Under the pieces are notes generated by a model that was not told the origin of the DNA, made no database searches, and saw only the letters and a list, made by a program, of their open reading frames with translations. This document shows, in pieces, positions 1 through 5,637 of a DNA stretch of 5,637 bases. Location of the stretch: assembly GCA_016930895.1 (NCBI GenBank), contig JAFGFV010000384.1, positions 1 through 5,637 of the forward strand, read 5' to 3'. Numbering within the stretch: position 1 is the first letter of the stretch; each line of letters opens with the position of its first letter. The translations under genes were made by a program, and so were the position numbers. The DNA is from Spirochaetales bacterium. Its GTDB lineage: Bacteria > Spirochaetota > Spirochaetia > SZUA-6 > DRHE01.

Positions 1-261
1 AGATCGAAGAGCTGCTCCAGCGCCACCGGCTCGATCAGGCGGTCTCCGGCCACGATCAGGACGTCCGCTTCCTCGTCCAGCGCCTTGAGCACCGCCGCTG
101 CCTTGCGGGCCGCGTCGGCGGTGCCGAGCTGCTGCGCACTGGAACCCCGCGGTGAGGCCGAAGGCGATCGGGGTCCCGTTGCCGAAGATGTACAGGCCCG
201 CAGAGAGCTGGAGGAAGAGGTTGCGGATCACCTCGGAGGCTCCGAGCGCGCTCAGGCTCAC
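1..261 (-). pseudogene. Disrupted nucleotidyltransferase-like gene fragment, runs off left edge
   Basis: Two minus-strand frames together read as one protein. From about 261 to 149 the frame gives a segment containing VIRNLFLQLSAGLYIFGNG, and from about 148 to 1 another frame gives AQQLGTADAARKAAAVL and then ADVLIVAGDRLIEPVALEQL. Dropping one base from the C run at 145-148 joins them as GLTAGSSAQQLGTADAARK. The QLGTADA motif followed about 20 residues later by an (hydrophobic)-GD segment is typical of sugar-phosphate/NTP nucleotidyltransferases (GlmU or RmlA-like), where it contributes to nucleotide and metal binding; this assignment rests on motif recall only. The family's N-terminal G-x-G-T-R signature would lie upstream, but that DNA is intergenic and then ada, so the 5' end seems missing unless the GTG at 261 starts a different family. 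The frameshift could be genuine decay or a homopolymer sequencing error. The 3' end lies outside the window. Confidence 0.45.
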
Positions 262-362
262 CGGCCCGATCGAGCCGCGGTAGTGATTTGGGGAAAACGG
301 CGGGGGATTGCCTGTCCATTTTTCGGTGGAAACCGGCAGCCTCCAGGCTGTACCATGAAGCC

Positions 363-1526
363 ATGGAACGAGTGACTGAAGAGAAGCTTGGCCGAGAACA
401 AATGCTCCGGGCCCTGATCGAGCGCGACAGCTCGTGGGACGGGCTGTTCTTCGCGGGTATCACGAGCACCATGGTCTTCTGCCGTCCCTCCTGCCCGGCC
501 CGCAAGCCCAGGCCCGAGCACGTGCAGTTCTTTGCCAGCGCCCGGGAGGCCTTGCTCGCGGGCTTTCGGCCCTGCCGGCGCTGCCGCCCCCTGGAGGAGG
601 CCCGGGTGACCCCGGAGTGGGTTTCGCGCCTGATCGACCAGGTCGAGGCGAACCCGCGGCTGCGGATCCGCGATGCCGATCTCCGCGCGCAGGGCCTGGA
701 GCCTGCCGCCGTGCGGCGGTACTTCCAGAAGGCCTACGGGATGAGCTTCCAGGCCTACAGCCGGGCCCGGCGCCTGGGCCAGGCCTTTGCCGCCATTCGG
801 GAGGGGGCCAGCATCGACGACGCGGTGTTCGACCACGGATGGGAGTCACACTCCGGCTTCAGGGAAGCCTTTTCCCGGGCGGCCGAGTCGGCCCCGGGGG
901 CGGCTCGCGGCAGGGAGTTCATCCGCTTGGCGTGGCTGGAGACTCCTCTGGGTCCGATGGCCGCGGGGGCCACGGACGGCGCGATCTGCCTTCTGGAGTT
1001 CACGGATCGCAGGATGCTCCAGGCCCAGCTGAGCTCCCTCAAGGCCCGCTTCAGCATGCCGGTGCTCCCCGGCGAAAGCCCGCTCTTGGAGCGCCTGCGC
1101 GGCGAGCTGGCCGAGTACTTCGCTGGCGGGCGGCGGAGCTTCCAGCTGCCGGTGGCCTACCCCGGCACGCCGTTCCAGCAGCGGGTGTGGGACGCCCTGC
1201 GGCGGATTCCCTACGGCGAGACCCGCAGCTACGCCGAGCTGGCCCGGGAGCTGGGTTCCCCCGGCGCGGCCCGAGCGGTGGGGCAGGCCAACGGGCTCAA
1301 TCGCATCGCCATCCTCATCCCCTGCCACCGGGTGATCAACGCGGACGGCAGCCTGGGGGGATACGGGGGCGGATTGTGGCGCAAGCTCCGCCTCCTGGAG
1401 ACCGAGGGGGCCCTCCCGGGCGGTGCGCGGGCCGCCGGCCACCGGCCAGGCGCTCGGGGCCCTTCCGAAGGCACCCGCGGCCCCTGGGGAGGCGTCCGGC
1501 GTCTCCCGGAAGGTCCCGGGCAGTGA
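363..1526 (+). CDS. ada: Ada-type bifunctional DNA alkylation repair protein / transcriptional activator
   Basis: A 387-residue protein with the three-part layout of Ada. Residues about 20-76 form the zinc-binding methylphosphotriester-accepting domain, with its four cysteines intact (C40, C44, C71, C74 in FCRPSC and PCRRC). Residues about 82-182 are an AraC-type helix-turn-helix region. Residues about 186-349 are an O6-methylguanine-DNA methyltransferase domain, with FQQRVWDALRRIPYGET and the active-site PCHRV (acceptor C321). Members transfer methyl groups irreversibly to cysteine, and methylated Ada activates alkylation-response genes. The start is the ATG at 363 because it gives a normal lead into the Ada domain; no strong Shine-Dalgarno precedes it, and TTG 288 or ATG 402 are in-frame alternatives. 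The 101 bp upstream shows no convincing promoter or Ada box. Past the usual family end (LLETEG, residue 349) there is a low-complexity Gly/Pro/Arg tail of about 38 residues. The stop overlaps the next gene by 4 nt. Confidence 0.93.
   Translation: MERVTEEKLGREQMLRALIERDSSWDGLFFAGITSTMVFCRPSCPARKPRPEHVQFFASAREALLAGFRPCRRCRPLEEARVTPEWVSRLIDQVEANPRLRIRDADLRAQGLEPAAVRRYFQKAYGMSFQAYSRARRLGQAFAAIREGASIDDAVFDHGWESHSGFREAFSRAAESAPGAARGREFIRLAWLETPLGPMAAGATDGAICLLEFTDRRMLQAQLSSLKARFSMPVLPGESPLLERLRGELAEYFAGGRRSFQLPVAYPGTPFQQRVWDALRRIPYGETRSYAELARELGSPGAARAVGQANGLNRIAILIPCHRVINADGSLGGYGGGLWRKLRLLETEGALPGGARAAGHRPGARGPSEGTRGPWGGVRRLPEGPGQ
1508..1513 (+). promoter_or_regulatory. Ribosome binding site for the NFACT-R gene
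   Basis: GGAAGG lies within the 3' end of ada, 9 nt before the GTG at 1523. It supports that GTG as the start and independent or coupled re-initiation after ada. Confidence 0.6.
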
Positions 1527-1912
1527 GCCGGCTTCGCTGTTTCGCGCTGCCGGGGGGGTGGACCGCCCTGGTGGGCCGCAGCGATGCGGACAACGACGCC
1601 CTGAGCCTGAAGGTCGCCGGCCCCAACGACCGCTGGTTCCACGTGCGCGGGATGCCCGGAAGCCACGTGGTCCTGCGCTGCCCCGCTGGCAGCGATCCCG
1701 ACCGGGAGACCCTCAAGCGGGCAGCGGCTCTGGCCGCCTGGTTCAGCAAGGCCCGCGAGGCCGGGACGGTCGCCGTTTCCTGCACCCGGGCGCGGTTCGT
1801 CACCAAGCCCCGCGGGGCCAGGCCCGGCACCGTGCAGATCCGCAAGGAGACCGTGCTGAAGGTTCGCCCCGGACTGGGGGAGGCGGTGGAGGAAACCGGC
1901 GGGGAGGACTGA
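1523..1912 (+). CDS. Standalone NFACT-R (DUF814) domain protein, putative RNA-binding
   Basis: A 129-residue protein that is essentially one NFACT-R domain, the C-terminal RNA-binding module of RqcH/Tae2/FbpA-type NFACT proteins. Visible family features in order are a VGRSDADNDALSLK strand-loop (residues 17-30), NDRWFHVRGMPGSHVVL (35-51, with the characteristic W/H and PGSHVV), a helical stretch of ETLKRAAALAAWFSKA type (62-77), and VTKPRGARPGTVQIR (93-107). The NFACT-N, helix-hairpin-helix and coiled-coil parts of full RqcH are absent, so it should not by itself do CAT-tailing; small standalone forms are known, but their role is not settled. Start is GTG 1523, sharing GTGA with the ada stop (1524-1526), backed by a GGAAGG site. 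The preceding open frame continues upstream but reads as a Gly/Pro/Arg-rich shadow of ada. Co-transcription with ada suggests a link to alkylation stress, which is inference. Confidence 0.88.
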   Translation: MSRLRCFALPGGWTALVGRSDADNDALSLKVAGPNDRWFHVRGMPGSHVVLRCPAGSDPDRETLKRAAALAAWFSKAREAGTVAVSCTRARFVTKPRGARPGTVQIRKETVLKVRPGLGEAVEETGGED

Positions 1913-1931
1913 GCTGCGCCGGGAGCGCGGC
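1913..1931. terminator. Hairpin in the convergent gap, possible bidirectional terminator
   Basis: GCTGCGC (1913-1919) pairs with GCGCGGC (1925-1931) around a 5-base loop CGGGA, a 7-bp stem with one G-T wobble. It starts at the base after the NFACT-R stop and ends two bases before the epimerase stop, so it serves both converging transcripts by position. Neither strand has a T-tract, so it is not a canonical intrinsic terminator; it may only stabilise 3' ends or be incidental in GC-rich DNA. Confidence 0.35.
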
Positions 1932-1933
1932 CC

Positions 1934-2332
1934 CTACGCCTGGGTCAGCTCGGTCAGGACCCTGCCGGAGGACCTGGGGTGCAGGAAGGCGATCCGGCTG
2001 CCGTGAGCCCCGTCGCGGGGGCGGGGGTCGATCATCTGCACTCCCTTGGCGGTCACGGAGTCGATCTGGGCCTCGATGTCGTCCACCTGGTAGGAGAGGT
2101 GGTGCAGGCCTTCCCCCTTCTTCTCCAGGAATCCGGCAATCGGGCTGTCCGGGGAGGTGGGCTCAAGGAGCTCGATGTTGGTCTCCCCGACCTGGAACAT
2201 GGCCACCCGCACCTTCTGCTCGGCCACGGTCTCGATGCCCTTGAAGGGGAGTCCGAGCACGTCGCGGTAGAAGGGGATCTGCTCCTCCAGGGAGCTCACG
2301 GCGACGGCGATGTGGTTGATCTTCTGGATCAC
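1934..2332 (-). CDS. mce: Methylmalonyl-CoA epimerase
   Basis: A 132-residue protein of the vicinal-oxygen-chelate fold that interconverts (S)- and (R)-methylmalonyl-CoA, supplying the mutase substrate or product. It has the two-module epimerase pattern: NHIAVAV (H7), NIELLEP (E54), GLHHLSYQVDDIE (H77/H78) and VLTEL (E128), which match the divalent-metal-binding His/Gln-or-Glu/His/Glu set of the family. Length is typical. The start is a GTG at 2332-2330 that shares GTGA with the meaB stop, preceded by AAGGAG at 8 nt, so translation is probably coupled to meaB. It is the last gene of the methylmalonyl-CoA operon. Other VOC proteins (glyoxalase I, dioxygenases) share the fold, but the motifs and the mutase/meaB context make epimerase nearly certain. 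Confidence 0.95.
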   Translation of the reverse strand: MIQKINHIAVAVSSLEEQIPFYRDVLGLPFKGIETVAEQKVRVAMFQVGETNIELLEPTSPDSPIAGFLEKKGEGLHHLSYQVDDIEAQIDSVTAKGVQMIDPRPRDGAHGSRIAFLHPRSSGRVLTELTQA

Positions 2333-3291
2333 GGGTCTGTCTCCTTACGGTTGTTCTTGAGAAAACGCTGGATCTGCTGATCCACCAGGTTGTACGGGCG
2401 GGCCCGCCCGCGGTACAGCGAATCGATCCAACCCCCCATCTGTTTCGAGAACTCCACGTGGACGTCCAGGAGCTCGTGGATCTTCCGGCTCAGGATCCCC
2501 TCGAGCTCCCGCCCGATCCGAAAGCGACGCCGCTGTTCCAGGGAGCCGTCGGCGCGGCTGTCTGCCAGCCGACTGTCCAGCGCTGCGCCGAGCTCCCCGA
2601 TCCCCTGGTCATTGACCGCGCTGGCCATGACCACGGGGTTGCCGGATCGCTTTTCCGGGTCCTTGAAGGACAGCACGTACTCCACCTCCAGGCGCAGCTT
2701 GTCGGCCCCGGGAAGGTCCTTCTTGTTGATCACGAAGATGTCTCCGATCTCCATGACCCCGGCCTTCATGGCCTGGATCTCATCCCCCGCTCCCGGCATC
2801 AGCACCAGCAGGACCAGGTCCGACAGCTCCACGACCCGGACCTCCGTCTGTCCCACCCCGATGGTTTCGATGAACACCGTGTCGTACCCGGCGGCATCCA
2901 GGACCCGGACGGCGTCGCCGGTGGCCGCCGCCACCCCCCCGAGGGAGCCCCGGGAGGCCATCGAGCGGATGAACACCCCCGGGTCGGTAGCATGGCCCTG
3001 CATGCGCAGCCGGTCGCCCAGAATCGCCCCGCCGGTGAAAGGAGAGCTGGGGTCCACCGCGATCACCGCCACCTTGCGCCCGGCCGCGCGTTCCCGGGTG
3101 ATCAGGCGGTCCACCAGGGTGCTCTTCCCGGCCCCCGGGCTGCCGGTGACCCCGATCATGGACGCCCTGCCCGTGTGCGGGTACAGCCGGTCGATCAGGG
3201 TTTCGGCCTGGGGGTCGCGGTTTTCGACCAGGGTGATGGCGCGCGCCAGGGCCCGCGGCTCCGCGGCGAGCACCCCGGAGTACAGATCCAT
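2329..3291 (-). CDS. meaB: Methylmalonyl-CoA mutase-associated GTPase MeaB (ArgK/LAO-type G3E)
   Basis: A 320-residue cytoplasmic P-loop GTPase that escorts adenosylcobalamin into the mutase and protects it from inactivation. Motifs in order: Walker A GSPGAGKST (50-58), VDPSSPFTGGAILGDRLRM (79-97, Mg/switch region), ETIGVGQTE (142-150, the G3E-type Walker B/switch II), PGAGDEIQAMKAGVMEIGD (166-184, matching the switch III area that couples to the mutase) and NKKD (189-192, guanine specificity). The C-terminus (DSLYRGRARPYNLVDQQIQR) resembles the dimerisation arm of MeaB. Length is normal. ATG 3291 begins 3 nt after the stop of the B12-binding subunit with only a weak Shine-Dalgarno, so re-initiation is likely. 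Older databases call this family ArgK, a lysine/arginine/ornithine transport kinase, but the operon context supports the MeaB role. Confidence 0.96.
   Translation of the reverse strand: MDLYSGVLAAEPRALARAITLVENRDPQAETLIDRLYPHTGRASMIGVTGSPGAGKSTLVDRLITRERAAGRKVAVIAVDPSSPFTGGAILGDRLRMQGHATDPGVFIRSMASRGSLGGVAAATGDAVRVLDAAGYDTVFIETIGVGQTEVRVVELSDLVLLVLMPGAGDEIQAMKAGVMEIGDIFVINKKDLPGADKLRLEVEYVLSFKDPEKRSGNPVVMASAVNDQGIGELGAALDSRLADSRADGSLEQRRRFRIGRELEGILSRKIHELLDVHVEFSKQMGGWIDSLYRGRARPYNLVDQQIQRFLKNNRKETDP
2341..2346 (-). promoter_or_regulatory. Ribosome binding site for mce
   Basis: On the minus strand AAGGAG lies 8 nt before the GTG at 2332-2330, inside the 3' end of meaB. It decides the unusual GTG start of the epimerase. 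Confidence 0.65.
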
Positions 3292-3294
3292 CGC

Positions 3295-3702
3295 CTACCG
3301 ACGGCTCTCGATGAAGGCCGCGATCTCCTTGATGACCGTGCCGGGGCCGAAGACCTCGAGGATTCCCTTCTCCTTGAGGAGCGCGACGTCCTCCCCGGGA
3401 ATGATCCCTCCGCCGAAGACCTTGATGTCCTCCGCGCCCTGCTCCCGCAGCAGCTCCACCACCCGGGGAAAGAGCTCGTTGTGGGCCCCGGACAGGAGGC
3501 TCAGGCCCACGAACTGCACGTCTTCCTGGATGGCCGTCCTGACGATGGCCTCCGGGGTCTGGCGGATGCCGGTATAGATGACCTCGTAGCCTTCGTCCCG
3601 AAGGGCCCGGGCGATGTACTTGGCCCCCCGGTCGTGCCCATCCAAACCCGGTTTGGCGATCAGGATGCGGCAGTTCCCGGGTTTCTTCTGCTCTGCGGCC
3701 AT
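3295..3702 (-). CDS. mcmA2: Methylmalonyl-CoA mutase, B12-binding (C-terminal/small) subunit
   Basis: A 135-residue standalone cobalamin-binding domain with a flavodoxin-like fold. It carries the base-off/His-on signature: DGHDRG at 21-26 (H23 is the lower axial cobalt ligand), LSLLSG at 67-72 and [10 protein letters not shown] at 96-105, which line the nucleotide-tail pocket. It closely resembles the C-terminal domain of single-chain mutases ([24 protein letters not shown]) and must pair with the catalytic subunit encoded just upstream to form active enzyme. The ATG at 3702 follows the upstream stop by 13 nt, and AGGAGG (3710-3715, minus strand) directly after that stop sits 7 nt before it, a strong site likely to keep the subunits in balance. 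Gene symbols vary between lineages. Confidence 0.95.
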   Translation of the reverse strand: MAAEQKKPGNCRILIAKPGLDGHDRGAKYIARALRDEGYEVIYTGIRQTPEAIVRTAIQEDVQFVGLSLLSGAHNELFPRVVELLREQGAEDIKVFGGGIIPGEDVALLKEKGILEVFGPGTVIKEIAAFIESRR

Positions 3703-3715
3703 CGGCTCCCCTCCT

Positions 3716-5383
3716 CTACAGGACGATCGTCTCGTGATGCTCGCCGAACTCAGCCCGAAGCACCTGGCAGATTTCGCCCAGGGTCGCGTACTCCTGCACC
3801 GCCGCGAGGATCAGGGGCACCAGGTTTGTCTGCAGGTTGCGGGCGCCGTCGCGAAGGGCTTCCAGGGCAGTGTCTACGCGCCCCCTGTCCCTTCGGCTCT
3901 TCACCTCCGCCAGGCGCGCCAGCTGTACCTGCCGGATGGCCGGGTCGACCTTGAGCAGGTCCTTGGGCGGCGGCTCCTCGGCGCGGAACTTGTTGACCCC
4001 CACGACCACCCGCTGGCCGCTCTCGATGTCCCTCTGGGTGCGGTAGGCCGCCTCCTGGATTTGACGCTGCACGAACCCTTCCCGGATCGAGGGGATCATC
4101 CCCCCGAGGGCCTCGATCCGGTCGATGTACTGCCAGACCTCCTGCTCGATCCGGTCGGTCAGGGCTTCCACATAGTAGGACCCGGCCAGCGGATCGACCG
4201 TGGCCGTGACCCCCGACTCGTGGGCCAGGATCTGCTGGGTCCGCAAGGCCAGGCGCACGGAATCCTCCGCCGGCAGGGCCAGGGCCTCGTCCCGGCTGTT
4301 GGTGTGGAGGCTCTGGGTGCCCCCCAGCACGGCGGACAGGGCCTGGATCGCCACCCGGACCACGTTGTTGTCCGGCTGCTGGGCCGTCAGGGTCGAGCCC
4401 CCGGTCTGGGCGTGGAAACGCAGCATCATGCTCTTGGGGTCCCTCGCCCCAAAGCGCTCCTTCATGATCCGGGCCCAGACGCGCCGGGCGGCCCGGAACT
4501 TGGCCACTTCCTCGAGGAGGTCGTTGTGGGCATTGAAGAAGAAGGACAGCCGGCCGGCGAATCCGTCCACGGTCATGCCGGCCTGAAGCGCCGCCTTGAC
4601 GTACTCGATCCCGTTGGCGAGGGTGAAGGCCACCTCCTGCGAGGCATCGCTGCCCGCCTCCCGGATATGGTAGCCGGAGATCGAGATCGAGTTCCACTCG
4701 GGAAGCTCCGCCGTACAGAAGGCGAAAGTGTCCGTGATCAGGCGCATCGACGGCTCCGGGGGAAAGATGTAGGTGCCCCTGGCCACGTACTCCTTGAGGA
4801 TGTCGTTCTGGATCGTGCCCCGCAGGGCCGCACGCTTCACCCCCTGCTTCTTCGCCACGGCAATATACATGGCCAGGAGGATCGCCGCCGGGGCGTTGAT
4901 GGTCATGGAGGTGGAGACCTTGTCCAGGGGAATCCCGTCGAAGAGGACCTCCATGTCCGCCAGGCTGTCGATGGCCACCCCGACCTTGCCCACCTCCCCG
5001 GCGGCCAGGGGGGCGTCCGAGTCGTAGCCGATCTGGGTGGGCAGGTCGAAGGCTACCGACAGCCCCGTCTGTCCCTGCTCGAGCAGGAACTTGTAGCGCC
5101 GGTTGGACTCCTCCGCGGAGCCGAACCCCGCGTACTGGCGCATGGTCCACAGCCGTCCCCGGTACATGGTCGGCTGCACCCCCCGAGTAAAGGGATACTC
5201 CCCGGGAAACCCGAGCTTCTCGAGGTACTCTTCGGCGCTGAAGCTCTCGGGCAGGTACAGGCGCTCGACGGGCTTGTCGCTGCCCGTCACGAACTCCTGC
5301 CTCCATTCGGGGAAGCGACCCAGGACCTTGTTCAGGCAGGACTCTTCCCAGCGTTTCCTGGCGTCGTCGATCCTCTTGGGCAT
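3716..5383 (-). CDS. mcmA1: Methylmalonyl-CoA mutase, catalytic (N-terminal/large) subunit
   Basis: A 555-residue TIM-barrel subunit that isomerises (R)-methylmalonyl-CoA and succinyl-CoA by radical chemistry with adenosylcobalamin. Diagnostic stretches are [20 protein letters not shown] (71-90), [17 protein letters not shown] (107-123), [19 protein letters not shown] (189-207), SISISGYH (232-239), [12 protein letters not shown] and [14 protein letters not shown]. By alignment from memory to the Propionibacterium enzyme, Y84 corresponds to Tyr89, R202 to Arg207, and Y238/H239 to Tyr243/His244. The Tyr/Arg pair favours methylmalonyl-CoA over isobutyryl-CoA or hydroxyisobutyryl-CoA mutase, which change these positions. 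It lacks the B12 domain, supplied by the next gene. ATG 5383 has GGGAGAGG (5390-5397) 6 nt upstream and a TATAAT box 35 bp upstream. It is the first gene of a four-gene operon. Confidence 0.96.
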   Translation of the reverse strand: MPKRIDDARKRWEESCLNKVLGRFPEWRQEFVTGSDKPVERLYLPESFSAEEYLEKLGFPGEYPFTRGVQPTMYRGRLWTMRQYAGFGSAEESNRRYKFLLEQGQTGLSVAFDLPTQIGYDSDAPLAAGEVGKVGVAIDSLADMEVLFDGIPLDKVSTSMTINAPAAILLAMYIAVAKKQGVKRAALRGTIQNDILKEYVARGTYIFPPEPSMRLITDTFAFCTAELPEWNSISISGYHIREAGSDASQEVAFTLANGIEYVKAALQAGMTVDGFAGRLSFFFNAHNDLLEEVAKFRAARRVWARIMKERFGARDPKSMMLRFHAQTGGSTLTAQQPDNNVVRVAIQALSAVLGGTQSLHTNSRDEALALPAEDSVRLALRTQQILAHESGVTATVDPLAGSYYVEALTDRIEQEVWQYIDRIEALGGMIPSIREGFVQRQIQEAAYRTQRDIESGQRVVVGVNKFRAEEPPPKDLLKVDPAIRQVQLARLAEVKSRRDRGRVDTALEALRDGARNLQTNLVPLILAAVQEYATLGEICQVLRAEFGEHHETIVL

Positions 5384-5409
5384 GGCTGGCCTCTCCCGCG
5401 CTGTGATCT

Positions 5410-5431
5410 CGGGCTCATATTATAGGGCCCG
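5410..5431. promoter_or_regulatory. Imperfect dyad across the -10 box, candidate operator
   Basis: The 22-bp element has arms CGGGC and GCCCG, with one further symmetric pair inside each arm (CGGGCnC...GnGCCCG on the minus strand), centred on the TATAAT region. A repressor bound here would block RNA polymerase. The regulator is unknown and not encoded in the window. Short GC arms can arise by chance in such DNA. Confidence 0.35.
5419..5424 (-). promoter_or_regulatory. -10 promoter element of the methylmalonyl-CoA operon
   Basis: On the minus strand this is a perfect TATAAT in otherwise GC-rich DNA, in the 53-bp gap before the mutase gene. Transcription would start near 5412, leaving a leader of about 28 nt that contains the GGGAGAGG site. 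No good -35 is visible: the best is a 3-of-6 match CTGGCG at an 18-bp spacing, lying inside the upstream coding sequence, so an activator may be needed. Confidence 0.6.
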
Positions 5432-5436
5432 CTCTG

Positions 5437-5637
5437 TCAGTACGCCAGTGTCTCCCCGATGGGCAGGAACAGGGCCTTGAGCCCTTTGGCCTGGACCTGG
5501 GCGACGAAATCCGTGGGCTCCACGTCGGTGAACTCGAAGGTCTTGTAGTGCATCGGGATCACCACCCCGGCCTGGAGGAACTCGGCCGCCTTGACCGCGT
5601 CCTCGATGCCCATGGTGTAGTTGTCCCCGATGGGCAG
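5437..5637 (-). CDS. UPF0173-type metal-dependent hydrolase, C-terminal part (5' end beyond window)
   Basis: Sixty-six C-terminal residues ending at TGA 5439-5437. They show LPIGDNYTMGIEDA (metal-ligand Asp) followed by VVIPMHYKTFEF (His), which is the C-terminal signature of the UPF0173/YtkL branch of the metallo-beta-lactamase superfamily; full members are about 225 residues, so roughly 160 residues are missing to the right. Substrates of this family are not established. It lies upstream of the mutase in the same direction with 53 bp between, and the mutase has its own promoter, so it need not be part of the operon. The terminal LFLPIGETLAY repeats the LPIG motif from the start of the fragment. 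Confidence 0.85.
   Translation of the reverse strand: MPIGDNYTMGIEDAVKAAEFLQAGVVIPMHYKTFEFTDVEPTDFVAQVQAKGLKALFLPIGETLAY

Noticed and set aside
288..362. TTG at 288 as the ada start, adding 25 residues
   Set aside because: No ribosome site, and the added residues precede the normal start of the Ada domain; ATG 363 fits better.
262..362. Promoter or Ada box upstream of ada
   Set aside because: A TTGCCT at 308 has no -10 partner at 16-18 bp and TACCAT at 351 has no -35; nothing better than chance.
355..375. Six-codon open frame (MKPWNE) overlapping the ada start, a possible leader peptide
   Set aside because: Too short to distinguish from chance, weak ribosome site, no regulatory structure seen.
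434..1522. Upstream extension of the NFACT-R frame to an ATG at 434
   Set aside because: This stretch is a Gly/Pro/Arg-rich frame-shifted shadow of ada; homology to NFACT-R starts only after GTG 1523.
2458..3954. 498-residue plus-strand open frame opposite meaB and mcmA2, and another at 2390-3577
   Set aside because: Both lie over genes with clear conserved motifs on the minus strand and have no recognisable motif themselves.
3614..5425. 603-residue plus-strand open frame opposite the mutase genes
   Set aside because: It is antisense to three conserved features, rich in Gly/Leu/His/Asp as expected of a GC-rich complement, and shows no domain; shadow.
5384..5436. Cobalamin riboswitch ahead of the B12-dependent mutase
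   Set aside because: Only 53 bp are available and no B12-box-like sequence is present.

Overview
The window is GC-rich bacterial DNA (about two-thirds G+C by eye) and almost fully coding. Gene content and codon use suggest a free-living bacterium that makes or breaks down propionyl-CoA/methylmalonyl-CoA. The split two-polypeptide methylmalonyl-CoA mutase and the Ada type seen here would fit Desulfobacterota-like (delta-proteobacterial) lineages. That placement is inference; nothing here fixes the taxon.

Left part, plus strand: after a disrupted minus-strand fragment (1-261, nucleotidyltransferase-like, with an apparent 1-base frameshift and no recognisable N-terminus) and about 100 bp of intergenic DNA, there is a three-domain Ada-type alkylation-repair protein (363-1526). 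Its stop codon overlaps the GTG start of a small standalone NFACT-R (DUF814) putative RNA-binding protein (1523-1912). These two genes look translationally coupled. They end in a 21-bp convergent gap that is almost entirely a hairpin.

Right part, minus strand: a compact methylmalonyl-CoA operon, in transcription order mutase catalytic subunit (5383-3716), mutase B12-binding subunit (3702-3295), the MeaB GTPase chaperone (3291-2329) and methylmalonyl-CoA epimerase (2332-1934). Gaps are 13 nt, 3 nt and a 4-nt overlap. Together these interconvert (S)- and (R)-methylmalonyl-CoA and succinyl-CoA and maintain the cobalamin enzyme; the carboxylase or carboxytransferase that would link them to propionyl-CoA is not in the window. 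A perfect TATAAT -10 box lies 35 bp before the mutase start, inside a 22-bp imperfect dyad that could be an operator. Upstream of it, the 3' end of a UPF0173 metallo-hydrolase gene runs off the right edge.

No tRNA, rRNA, CRISPR, insertion sequence or phage gene was seen. Most of the window is ordinary metabolism. The least-explained items are the Ada/NFACT-R pair, the dyad over the mutase promoter and the broken fragment at the left edge.
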